Below are positions 12,262 to 22,440 of a DNA stretch of 64,000 nt, piece by piece (within the stretch, counting starts at the first letter, position 1; every line of letters begins with the position of its first letter). A program made the translations under genes and the position numbers. Origin of the DNA: Poronia punctata. Lineage: Eukaryota; Ascomycota; Sordariomycetes; Xylariales; Xylariaceae. The stretch is from the NCBI GenBank assembly GCA_022579005.1, contig MU401465.1:258012-322011 (forward strand), written 5' to 3'. Under the pieces are notes generated by a model that was not told the origin of the DNA, did no database searches, and saw only the letters and a program-made list of their open reading frames with translations.

Positions 12262-13127
12262 GGGGGGGTGGGGGGGGGGGGTGGGGTGNNNNNNNNNNAA
12301 TACATCTTGTGGGGCGGCTTGTGCTTAAAATCATTCATTGGCCTTGTCTTCTTTGATTTTTACTTTTTGCTTTTTGCAATTATTTCCCCCCTTGCCCCCC
12401 CCCCCCCCCCCCCCCTTTTCTTTTTGATGGTTAATGCTTGATTTGAGAAAAGATGACCCCCTGGAACAAACAAGTCGTCATCCACGCCGGAAAAATCTCC
12501 ATGCGAGGCTGGGCCTATTCCGGAGGCGGTCGCTGGCCCGAAAGAGTAGAGGTCAGTGCGGACGGGGGATTCTCATGGTATGCCGTCCCCGTGGAGGACA
12601 TGAGTCCCAAACATAAATTTGCTTGGAGGACGTGGCATGTCGATCTCCCTTGTGATGTCGAAGGATGGGTCGAGTTGCTTGTTAGATGTTGGGATAATAG
12701 TCTCAGGCATGTTTCTTTTTACTCTCCCCTACCTTCCTATCTTCCGGCCTAGGTATCTTGTGATGAGATGTGTCGGGCTAACGATATACTTCTCGTAGTA
12801 AGTTTATGTGGCCCTCTACTGCAATGCAAGAAGAAAAGTAAGTGAAACTGGACTGACTGACTGACTGGCTAACAAAAATAAGACACGCAACCGATCGAAG
12901 TGCGAAGTACCTGGAACTGGGGATTACACGTAACCAGCAGTGCGCACCGAGTAAGGGTCTACAGCGTCAATAAGAGTAAAGAGAGGACTAGGGCACGATT
13001 GGAAGAGTTTGAGAAGAGGGGGATTAGTTTCGCGCCTCTGACGAGACCGACCGAGTTTCCTACTATGAGCTGGGAAGAGTATGAGGATTTCTTTGCTAGG
13101 AATGGACCGCGGGATGTTGAGGAATAA
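10605..13127 (+). CDS. Molybdopterin oxidoreductase, sulfite-oxidase type
   Basis: Probable cytosolic or mitochondrial molybdenum enzyme of the sulfite oxidase/nitrate reductase Moco superfamily, without heme (cytochrome b5) domain. Exons: 10605-10649, 10722-10903, 10968-11095, 11154-11183 (30 nt), 11260-11434, 11501-12173, 12453-12706, a probable micro-exon 12803-12837, and 12883-13127; this model gives about 588 residues. Exon 6 carries the Mo-binding domain with the conserved molybdenum-ligand cysteine in TIQCSGTRR. Exons 7 and 9 carry the dimerisation domain (GWAYSGGGRWPERVEVS, then TQPIEVRSTWNWGLHVTSSAHRV). Introns 3 and 5 start with gcaagt, so they are GC-AG. Intron 6 contains homopolymers and an N gap. 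The exon 7-9 junction is uncertain. Substrate (sulfite or other) cannot be told from sequence. Confidence 0.85.
12174..12452 (+). other. Intron with G-run, assembly gap (10 N) and C-run
   Basis: The sixth intron of the molybdopterin gene holds 53 consecutive G (12208-12260), more broken G-runs, ten N at 12289-12298, and 22 C (12395-12416). Flanking splice sites are normal (gtaagt, aaag). The N block is an assembly gap, so true length is unknown. Confidence 0.9.
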
Positions 13128-13637
13128 CTCGTTTCATAGGCTAGGGGATTGAAGGGGACGATTAAAAGGGGTTAAAAGGGCTGCAAATACCTAGGCGCCT
13201 AGGTTATGACCTAAGGTAGTATAACATGCGTTGCAAGACGTTGCAAAAACTGTGAATAGCTTCAATTTTAAAGGCAAAGGTAGGTACCTTAGGCAGTGTA
13301 ACTAAATGCGTAACTACACTGTACGCCAATCGGCACCAGGTGCCTAACACTGACTGCACTACAGCAGATGCAGCACACCTCAAACATTTTGACCAAAGCA
13401 ACAGAAATCATAGCAGAATCATAAACACCCAATATTGTATCAAACACCTTCAAATCCCCCCTTTAGAATAACACAATCACGCAGCACGACTCCATTCCCA
13501 TCAACACAAGTACCCAGAACTTAAAACAAATAACCACATACAGGAAAGAAAAGAAAAGAAAAGAAAAAAGGGTAAAGGGGTATACACGCAGCCAAGCACC
13601 CGCCATATCTATCAACTCCAGCCCACCAAGATATAAA
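13128..13637. other. Intergenic region between convergent genes
   Basis: No gene seen. A-rich (AAAAG)n-like stretch near 13545-13566. Confidence 0.55.
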
Positions 13638-15368
13638 TCATCGTATGATAGGAGACGTCAAAAGAACCTCGACAGCCTTCCGTCGTCTTTTAGACTTTAT
13701 CCTCGTACTTTCCACAGTAGGCTCTTCACGACTCCTCTTCGCTCTTGTTTGAACATTCTCATCTCCATCTTCAGTCGCTTTCCGTTTAAGACGACTGCTT
13801 CTTCGGAGAGGAGCTGTGACGTGATCCGGACTAATTTTCTTTCGGGACGTTGCGAGTTGAGGAGGTGGAGGTGGGTTGTCGTTGTAAACTTTTAGTGGCA
13901 GCACTCGTTCTTTCCCTTTGCCTTTCCCGGATGGGATTTTATTTTCGGCGTCGGAATCGTCTTCAATAAGGGCTCGTATGTACCTGTTTGGCTGACGAGG
14001 GGAGGATGCTCGGGGACGGACTGGTGTAGGTGATCCCGGTAATTTCTCCACGTCTTCCTCCCACTTAACCCATCTCTCTGGCGCATTTGGTCCAGTAGGT
14101 CTCGGCTCGGGGGTCATTGAAAGAACCCGAAAGGGAGGAGAAGGAGAAGTGGTAGATCGGGGTTCCTGCTTTATCGTTGGTAAATGTCTGGGTGCGGCGA
14201 ATGGGCCTGCGGGAGAACCATGATGGAATGGTGGAATTGATGGATGTCCCAGTGCTGCTTTTCTCCAGGCCGGAGGACTGTAGGGATATTGTGCCTCTAG
14301 TGTTTCACGGACACTGGTAAAAGCTGGCTGGCTTTCATCAACTATCGTGCTGGGTGTTAGGGATCTGATTCTCCGCAGGCTTGGATCAAGGAACGCTCCC
14401 AGGCTGCCTGGCTCCGATTCATGTTGATCTTGCGTGTGGAAATGTGCTTCAAGTGGGAGGGCGTCGGCAATGTCGGATTCGAGCAATTTGTCGTTTACAT
14501 AAGGACACGGACACAAGTCTTGACGGAGTCTATCCCCTTGGCTTGTCTCGTGATACCATGACGTGCCAGGAAGTACACCCCATCTATCATTCCATAACCC
14601 AATCGTCTGCCACTGCTTCTTTACTTCGTAGTAAGATTTCGTGTTAAGCCCATCTGAAATCGATGCAATGGGCGTCCAAATAGTGTCCGGAGAAGGATCC
14701 CTTGTCATATCGCTCTCAAACGCGACTTCCGCGATAAACATATTTAAAGGGCGAGATGCGTCATTCCTTAGTTTCCGCTGGCTGGTCTCCTTTCTCGAAG
14801 CAGCCCCTTGCGGGTGGCTGAGAGGGGGGACACTCCCGATAGTCCTATATATACTGGAATCCCCTAGTGGTCCGTCTTCAAGCCCGTAGGCTTCGTCTTC
14901 GTGTTTCCAACCGCTAAAAACCCCTTCCGACGGGATAGAATCAATCCATTCGTCTCGCCAAATGCCTTGATCGATCCAGCCATCTTTCACGATTTGCTGT
15001 GCGTATGTGCTTTGTGATGTGCCGTCTGTCACGGAACGCTGTGAACGACCGAACAGACGTTCCTCCACTTTACGGCTCAGCCGGTGGAATTGTCGGGAAG
15101 GTTTGGATTCGTTGTAGCGATGTATGAGTTCTCGTACACGATTCTCACAGCGCTCCCACGCTCTCTTGCGTCCTCCTAGGGTGTTCACTTCGGTCATATC
15201 TTGAAACGGTGTTTGTACCTGCGATGGGTGTGGATATGATGACATTTGTTGTTGCTCGTGCCAGTCGGGGGGTTGATTCTCAATGTCCTCGGGGTCAAGA
15301 AGAGTGTCGGGAGTCAGCTCTCCAAGTGGAGCACGGTTAGCTGTACGACGAAAGTGGGTTGTGGACAT
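13638..15368 (-). CDS. Hypothetical nuclear-like protein with basic C-terminus
   Basis: Single exon, 576 residues, start MSTTHFRRTANRAPLGEL. No catalytic or DNA-binding domain recognised. The N-terminal region is Gln/Pro-rich. Central segments contain repeated Trp-containing blocks (for example DGWIDQGIWRDEWIDS and a later QTIGLWNDRWGV). A long Pro/Ser-rich disordered section follows. The last 100 residues hold several Lys/Arg clusters (SSRLKRK, RAKRSREE, KSKRRRK) that look like nuclear localisation signals. Codon use and the uninterrupted frame support a real gene. It may be a fungus-specific chromatin or nuclear protein; that is inference from composition only. Confidence 0.7.
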   Translation of the reverse strand: MSTTHFRRTANRAPLGELTPDTLLDPEDIENQPPDWHEQQQMSSYPHPSQVQTPFQDMTEVNTLGGRKRAWERCENRVRELIHRYNESKPSRQFHRLSRKVEERLFGRSQRSVTDGTSQSTYAQQIVKDGWIDQGIWRDEWIDSIPSEGVFSGWKHEDEAYGLEDGPLGDSSIYRTIGSVPPLSHPQGAASRKETSQRKLRNDASRPLNMFIAEVAFESDMTRDPSPDTIWTPIASISDGLNTKSYYEVKKQWQTIGLWNDRWGVLPGTSWYHETSQGDRLRQDLCPCPYVNDKLLESDIADALPLEAHFHTQDQHESEPGSLGAFLDPSLRRIRSLTPSTIVDESQPAFTSVRETLEAQYPYSPPAWRKAALGHPSIPPFHHGSPAGPFAAPRHLPTIKQEPRSTTSPSPPFRVLSMTPEPRPTGPNAPERWVKWEEDVEKLPGSPTPVRPRASSPRQPNRYIRALIEDDSDAENKIPSGKGKGKERVLPLKVYNDNPPPPPQLATSRKKISPDHVTAPLRRSSRLKRKATEDGDENVQTRAKRSREEPTVESTRIKSKRRRKAVEVLLTSPIIR

Positions 15369-16730
15369 CTCGTCTACGAGGATATAAGATTTTGATTCGA
15401 TAGATAATGGTGCTATGTCGGAAAGAAAGAGATGAGTAACAGATCATGTTTTGACCGGACATACTTATAATAACAAAGCGGTCTCTGTGCGGTCCCAAGG
15501 CCATTAGGTACTCTTCAAGCACTCAAATTTCCACTTCTTAGCAGGACCGCTGTCGGGGCGGCAAGACGGGACGAATAATATTCATGTGTTGAGGATGAAA
15601 CTATTAGGGCTGAAAGCGCGGCTATAGTCTGAGTCAGTGTTGTTTCGTCACTCGTCTTCGTTGGTTAGGTCTCTTTCACTTTTCAGTCCCGAGCGCCTAA
15701 CTGGTAGCCTCACATACCTGAAATGGCGTTGAGCAAAATCTCCCTTGCTTCGTCTTGCCGTTGGGCCCCTGAGCTACCAGCGAACGACAAAGCCGGAGGT
15801 GTGGTACAGGACCCACGCAGTGAACATATTTCAAACTGCAAAATTAGAGACTTGCGCCAACAGTGAAATGCTGCTAGTGCCCCTTCGCAGCCATCAAAAC
15901 TGCACAGCTCATGTCGGCTCACACGAATCGCGCGAGTATAAGGCTGCGAAAAGTAGCAGCATACGTTGAAACAGGAGCCGCAGTGCTCTCGGGGGGTAAT
16001 AGGAGCCGAGAGGCTGCCATAACGCGTCTAGGAGATGACTGCATGATACAACCCTTTAGCACAAATACGGCGGCGCTTAGAGAATTCTCCGGACTTGTCC
16101 CCAGTAACACTCGGTTGGTACTTAGCGAGGGAGATCCACGAACTACCTAGTTCATCACAGCCCCGGTGACACTGCATAGTGAACCAAAGAGTGCCGTCTC
16201 CGTCGTGTGATAAGCTGTGGCTTATACAAGGCCATCGAGAGCCTGATGTGGGGGTACGTCCTTTGTGAGCAACATGTCTTGGAATATCGGCGGGGCAATA
16301 TGCTGTGTTGCCGAAACAGTACTGTTTGCCTATATTGTGAGTGGCCGGCGATGGTGCCAGCGGAGTCTTGTACGATATGTTGCCGTACTGTCGGTGTGTA
16401 AAGTGTTTTGGAGCCCCCTCAAGTGAGAAGCTGCTCTTGCCAGGGTTAGGTCCCCGCACGACGCCCGCCTTCTGAGGAGGTAGTGCGCAGTGTATCAGAC
16501 CCAGGATTACCCCGGAATTATCATGATTTAGGGGGGGAGAGCACCCAGCCTAGGATTGTAGACCAATGTAAGGGGTTATTCAAAATTGCCCTTTCATCTG
16601 GGCTCCGTGCTTTTGGGGGCTCTGCTAATATGAGCGGCTGACTTTCATCTCCCTGCATATGCGGGCGTCCTCATATCCACGCCAACTAGCAACCTATTAC
16701 GAAGGAGCGATAAAGAAGTAAGCGTCTGGT
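15369..16730. other. Intergenic region, 1.36 kb
   Basis: It contains the upstream region of the 15368 gene and the 3' flank of the Zn2Cys6 gene. The short frames overlap each other on both strands and show no domain, so no gene is called. Confidence 0.5.
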
Positions 16731-18540
16731 TTAGTCAATAGGAAGCCATTCGATGCCCAAATTTTCGATCAGGCTGTCGATGCGCCATCCAGCTACCCTC
16801 ACTTTACGGAGGCATTGCAATATGTCACGCTGTTCAGGGGCCCCCACGGTTTGCCGCGCAGCATGTACAAAGGCTGCGATCAGCAGCGGATCCCAACAAC
16901 CAGACTCGCTATAGATGGCGATGCCACATACGCGTCTAACATGATGAATGATAGACTCCGTCTGTACGCATAAGCTACCCATTTCCAGTGCCTCGGAAAA
17001 TGGTACTGACTCAGGGGGCTTGCATGAAAGAAGTATGGACATTGCGGTGTGGTAGAGCACGCTGGAAGATACAGCCGCCCCGTTACTGAAGAGAACTGCC
17101 GGGAAGCCATCTCCGGCTTCTGATTCGAAGAGCGGTGCAAAGTCAAATGGGCGGCAGTCGTGCCATGCACGCAGCTGCTCTATTAGTTCTGTCCAGTGGA
17201 CTATTCGAGCCCCTGCTGGAGACTCTGTTTCAATAGGTTCGCCCGGGGAAAATGCAAAAATCATCGCGTCTATGAGCAACTTTATGCAACATAGAGACGA
17301 ATATAGCATCTGTCGTGATGGATCGGCGCTAGTCCTGTAAGTATCCGACTGGTCAAGGATGTGCGATATTAGTTCGGGCATGAGTATCGGTGCTCTACGA
17401 TGCATGAGACAATATGCGACCTCTGAATCCGTGTCTGTCAGCAAACATGTGACTCACTCCTATAACGCAGAAAACGGATCGTCTTCGGTCTTCCGACTGC
17501 ACAATGACATACCAAGTCTGAGTAACAGTATAAGGAATGCTAACCACATGTCCCGCTCTGCCGTCTCGGAAAACTCAAATTTGCGAAAGTAAAGAAACGC
17601 GCCGTTCCCATGAAAGCCAAGTTCCCAAGTGTCTGGCACCTTATCGACGAAGAGCAGCGTCCTGGCCATGGCGAAACAGCCTATGTTCTCGAGGGCGGCG
17701 GCTGGCAACTCTTGGCTAGGTGGGTTCATCATAGAACGGAAATGCGATATGCCTGCCTGTCGACGCGAGACGTTTTCCGATGGACGGTTGGCACATGCCG
17801 CCGAGAGCTGAAGAAGACCCTCTAGGAGAGGAGGTGTGTTCATGGCTAATCTGATGACACTCTTGCCGAAAGTTTTTCGCTCGTCATAGATGTCGAGCTA
17901 TTGAGCGTGACGGGTGAGGTTCTGAACAAGAATAACTGATGGAAGGCAGGCAGCGAGTGGCTTACCCAAGGAGCGACATGGTGGCTATAAAACTTTAGCA
18001 GTTCAATTTCCGCCGGAGAAAGTGAGACTTTCTGAGCAAGCGGTGGGCCACGGTCTTGTATTAAAGATGGTTTCTTTTGTAGTGGCTCGGGTGACGCAAT
18101 TCCGGGTTTGGCACATTCATTCCCTGCTCGGTTACCAGCCCGGTTGTGGAGAGTCATCGGGCGAGGTTCGGGCTCAAGACGGAACTGTATCGCGATCAGC
18201 TCCGGGTTAGTCATACATATCAGCAATCTGCACTTACCTCTATTGCACGATATGCAGTTGGTTTCATCCCAGAATCCCCCGGCAACGTCAAAGAATTGTT
18301 AGCCTTGAAGGACACATGCGTGGTAGCGTACTTGCATGCCGAGTTAGCATCAGCACAGCGCTTGCATCGTGGCTTCCCCTCATCGCCTGCTTCCGCGCAC
18401 AAAGTGTCAGAACATGTACTTTCATCCTATTTCAACCATGGTGAGACGATCGGCGGTTTCTCACATTTGCGATGTTGTGCGCGACATCGTCCACAGCCCG
18501 TCCGGGTGCGTTTGTGTTTTTGTCGAGGGCTCATTCTCAT
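16731..18540 (-). CDS. Zn2Cys6 transcription factor, Fungal_trans_2 type
   Basis: Fungal binuclear zinc-cluster regulator, 510 residues over five exons: 18540-18465, 18386-18238, 18184-17966, 17897-17513 and 17434-16731. All junctions keep phase; introns are 78, 53, 68 and 78 nt. The zinc cluster spans the first intron, with Cys16, Cys19, Cys26, Cys33, Cys36 and Cys43 in perfect C-x2-C-x6-C-x6-C-x2-C-x6-C spacing. The reconstructed start MRMSPRQKHKRTRTGC has the basic flank usual for this class. The middle contains LLKFYSHHVAPWLDIYDE then RLAMNTPPLLEGLLQLSA, typical of the second fungal regulator domain family. It is head-to-head with the MDR oxidoreductase at 19104, a common regulator/target layout. 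No frameshift is needed once introns are placed. Confidence 0.9.
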
Positions 18541-19103
18541 TCGCGGTGCGCACTGCGGACATCCTGAATAGAAGGGCGACTGTCAAATCCCCGGACACGA
18601 GGATACATATGGATTGCCATACAGTAAAACACCTCTCGTGGCGATTTACTATCTCCCATCTCGTACCCACGACAAAAGTAACCCAGATACTTTCATCTTT
18701 GCGAGAGTGCGGTTAACTTTGCCAACCTTGGCATTCACCCTGCTTTGGTAAGCTTGACGCGGGTCCACATGCCCGATTTGACGTTCAAGCGGCTCGCATT
18801 ACCGCTTTGGGACCATGTTGTCACTTGGCTTTGAAATCGTCTTCTATGAAACTATTTCCACTACGATTTTGCAGGCGGAACAGAACATGATGACAAACAT
18901 AGCCCCAAATATCGTTTTTATAACTCCTAGATGTGGTTATTCCCCTATGGAACCCTGAGAATGACATCCTTAAGGACCAAGTCCCATCGGGCTATAAAGA
19001 ACCAGACTATGTCACCCTTAACCTGACATACCTAGTCGAACCTCCACGCCACTTACACGCAATATCACAAAACACATCAACTTCCCCTTATAAAACCTTC
19101 ACA
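18541..19103. promoter_or_regulatory. Divergent promoter, Zn2Cys6 regulator / MDR oxidoreductase
   Basis: A 563-base shared upstream region. A CTATAAA motif lies near 18991 for the rightward gene, and another TATAAAA sits only 8 bases before the ATG, too close to act as its TATA box. Confidence 0.5.
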
Positions 19104-20334
19104 ATGACAACCATCTCCCAAACAATGAAAGCATGGATCTACTCCAAACCCGGCCAAGTCACCAACGTCCTCCGCCTCGAACCTCACTACCCAACACCTC
19201 CCGCCCCCAAACAAAACGAAATCATGATCCGCATCTCATACGTATCCCTCAACCCGGGAGACGCCAAGATGATAATCAAGCCTATCCCCTTTCGCAAATC
19301 CGCCATTGCCGGAATGGACTTTGTCGGCGAAATCGTCCAACTTGGACCTTCTCCTTCTCCTTCTTCCCAAAACTATCTACGAGTAGGGAGTATCGTCGCA
19401 GGCACGGTACCCATGACATCTATCCTCTACGGAGCAGGTTCTCTCGCCGAATACCTCGTCGTCCCAACCCACGCAGTCGTCGAGAAACCCGAGACTCTCG
19501 AGGAACCCGCTGCCGCAGGCCTTCTGGGCATTGTAGGCCAGACAGGCGTCACGATTCTCCGCGCTGCTGGTTTAAAAAAGGGCGATTCCGTCTTGGTGAA
19601 TGGGGCTAGTGGAGGCGTGGGTTGTGTCCTGGTCCAGATTTTACGGGGCAAGGGGGTCCGTGTCACCGGTGTTTGTTCGGGGAGGAATGAGGCTTTGGTT
19701 CGGAGGCTTGGTGCTGATGAGGTGATATTCATTCCACAATTCCCCCCCCCCCCCCCCCTCCTTTTTTTTCTCCCCCTCATCCAGGTTGTAAAATTTCTGA
19801 CGATTTTCCTTTGGGCTACTTTCAAGGTTATTGATTACACGCTCCACAAAAACCTCTACGACCACCTTACCTCTTCTCGCTACTCGTTCGACGCCATCAT
19901 CGACTGCGTAGGCGATGATTCACTCTACTTTCGCTCACCGGGATATCTCAAAGTCGACGGCAAGTACCATAGTATTGACAAAGGACCCTTTGGTTTCATC
20001 GCCGCGTTCAAGTTTAATTACTTGCCTGCTTTTCTCGGAGGACGGGGAGTGTCGAGGAGAAGATACGAGAGTGTTTTTAGTAATCCGGCCGGATCTTCGG
20101 CAAAGGAGGTCGTGGAGTTGTTTGAGAAGGGAGATGTTAAGGAACTTCCTATTGATTCTATATTTGGGATGGATGATGTTTTGCAGGTTAGTCTATTGTC
20201 TTGATTGCAGTGTGGTGTTTTGGATCCTGCTAAGCTAACGTAACCTGACTGACTACCTTGTAAAGGCATTCGATAAGTTGGCGACGAAGAGGGCGGTTGG
20301 GAAAATTCTTGTCAAGGTGGATGGGAGTAGATAG
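19104..20334 (+). CDS. Medium-chain (MDR) oxidoreductase, quinone-oxidoreductase-like
   Basis: NADPH-dependent zinc-independent MDR enzyme. Exons 19104-19721, 19827-20186 and 20266-20334; 348 residues, a normal length. The N-terminal GroES-like fold includes MKAWIYSKPG and SYVSLNPGDAKMI. The nucleotide-binding motif is NGASGGVG. The first intron (105 nt, gtgata...tcaag) restores GADEVIDYT; it is a multiple of three and has no stop, so the frame also stays open across it. It contains C17 and T8 runs. The second intron contains tandem GACT. The start ATG at 19104 was chosen by Kozak context and homology; an in-frame ATG at 18933 would add 57 unlikely residues, and one at 19125 would shorten by seven. 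Substrate unknown; RTN4IP1-type and fungal enoyl reductase-like homologues are possible. Confidence 0.88.
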
Positions 20335-21496
20335 CACATGAGCTTGATATGTCCTGTCCGCAGGTCTAACCAGGGGTAAAGGTATTGGATCTAACCCTGT
20401 TGTGCATTTTGATATACACTTTGATAGACTTACTGTCGTTTGGGAGCAAAGCCACGAGAAGCAAATGTTATCCAATATTTCGACTGTTTCGTGCCTACTT
20501 TCTCAGATCCTTTTGCCAAGAGACAGTGATATTTGTACATGATAAAAAGAAACAAAATTTCAAATGAGGAAGACGCCGCCGTGACATTTTAAAACATTAC
20601 ACCTATCCCCTCCAAAATAAGTCGACCTGATTTAGCTTTTTTGCCTTTATATTATCCACCGTCATCCCTCCATTCGGCCTAAAAAACTAGGTTAGATACC
20701 TACTCTTATTTCCTTGTATATGCCACATTTGGAGCTCCGCCATATTTGAATACGACACTGTCTAGTCATGTCCTGGTAAACTCTTAACCACGAGATTCTT
20801 GCCGGCCGTCGTCATGGGGAGATGGAATTCCAATTACGCATCATCTGTTTTAAACCATGGGTGCCTGATTATATACTTTCTAAAGAGCTATCAGCAGATG
20901 CAACTCCACCGCCGACAACACAAAAGATTGCCAATGTGATGGATGGAAGTAGAAAACAAGGTTTCAAAGACAGAAGCTTCACATCTTCCTCACCTATTTA
21001 CCTGATTTTTATTACAAAGGGAGCATACATACTTGATGTTTTATAAAATATGGATAATGTAGTATATCCTCGTCACTGCCACTGTCTACCTACACATTAT
21101 GAAACGCATACGCAATGTAAGTAACTACGAAATCGACAAGAGAACCACAAAGGCAATATTCTTGATGCCTAAGTACCTTACCATGACACCCCGGCCGACG
21201 TAGCAGAATAAACCGTGATACAATACCAATCAGAATGGATACAGTCCAGTACTTGTAACACATCTTACTTGGTAACAACTCCTGCGCAACGTCAAGCTTG
21301 TATTTTGTGACTGTGACTGTGGCTGTGACACTGTGATGCACTTACTCACTACCATACCTATCACATCACCCCTTTCTTGAGGAACAGGTAGGTAAAATAC
21401 TCGTGTTGCGGAGAACACTGAGGGGTAGATAGCTAAGTACCTAGCCAGCCAAGCGCCGACATCGGTAACAACAACAATGACACACCACCAATTAAA
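20335..21496. other. Intergenic region between convergent genes
   Basis: No gene supported over 1.16 kb. AT-rich in the centre; only short frames without domains. Confidence 0.55.
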
Positions 21497-22200
21497 TTAT
21501 AGATCATCCACGAACACAGAGAAATCCAACGGTATACGCTCCCCCATCCAGATAGCCCTCTCGGAATGATTCCTCAACTCGACGGCCGCCTCCCCTCCTT
21601 CCTCGTCCGTGTTCGGATGGATCAGGGCCGAGAGCGGGCCGCGCCAGACGGCGAGCCACGGGATGAAAGCCCCGAATTCCGCCGGCGAGTGCAGGTTTAC
21701 CTCGAACATGGCTACCGGGTGGGGCCCGATCGGCCGGTCCCAGAACGAATATATTTCGAGTTCGGGAACTAAGTAATTCGGTTCGGCATTAATGAAGAAC
21801 CGCGGGCGTGGGGCAAGGGGGAAAAAAAGGAAGGGAAAAGAAAACTTACATTCTCGTCTGATACGTTCCCAAAGTGCTTTTGCATATTCCTTTTGTTGCT
21901 TATTTGTCTGGTAATAATAGATATGAACGTCGCTTATTAACCCCGCTCTGTTAGTTAAAGGTACCTAGGAAGAGGAACACGAGCTAAGATGAAAATAAAA
22001 ATAAAAGAAATAACTGACAAGCCTCCTCGTTTGCTCTTGTCAATCGGATCCGGAAACTTTTCATACGCATCACTCAGCTTGTCGCTTGGAAGATTCACAT
22101 AACTTTTGCCGTCCGCCTTTCGCTCCTCGGGGAGCGCTGTAGCGTTCTCGTATCCCGCTAGGGGTGAAGGATATGTGTATTTCTGGATCAGCGGCATCAT
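21497..22200 (-). CDS. DOPA 4,5-dioxygenase-like protein
   Basis: Small extradiol-type dioxygenase-like protein (DOPA dioxygenase family). Three exons: 22200-22019, 21947-21850 and 21768-21497, 183 residues. Introns of 71 and 81 nt use gtcagt/acag and gtaagt/ttag; all phases agree. Exon 2 restores SDVHIYYYQTNKQQ. Exon 3 has the hallmark WDRPIGPHPVAMFEV, then PWLAVWRGPLSALIHPNT and NHSERAIWMGE, which hold the conserved histidines thought to bind the metal. The family in fungi and plants opens the DOPA ring, but most bacterial and fungal members are uncharacterised. The start at MMPLIQKYTYP was chosen; the frame stays open upstream to 22368 and could give a 56-residue extension. It is missed as one gene unless both introns are removed. 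Confidence 0.85.
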
Positions 22201-22418
22201 TCGGTTGAATACTTTCGAGGGTGAGATGCGTTGAATCGTGAAAAGATGGTGTTCCGGACAAGAAAGCTTAGATAATGACGTATTTGCACTTTCCCACTTC
22301 TTGCCAAGTATTATATGTACGGTCGAAAACGCGGACGCGGATAGGATGTAAAAGTGTGGAGACGCCACAAACGATATTCGCCATAGGTCCGTCGCGTTGT
22401 CTAATCAGGGGCGAGGGC

Positions 22419-22440
22419 CAGCCCGGCCCGGCCCGGCCGA
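22419..22440. repeat. Short GC-rich tandem repeat (GGCCC)n
   Basis: About four copies of a 5-base GC unit, about 220 bases upstream of the DOPA-dioxygenase-like start. Confidence 0.6.

Noticed and set aside
16731..18540. Apparent pseudogene: Zn2Cys6 gene broken in five open frames
   Set aside because: All breaks coincide with phase-consistent introns with proper splice signals; no frameshift or stop remains.
18933..19103. 57-residue N-terminal extension of the MDR oxidoreductase
   Set aside because: It overlaps the TATA-like element and leader, has poor Kozak context, and does not look like a targeting peptide.
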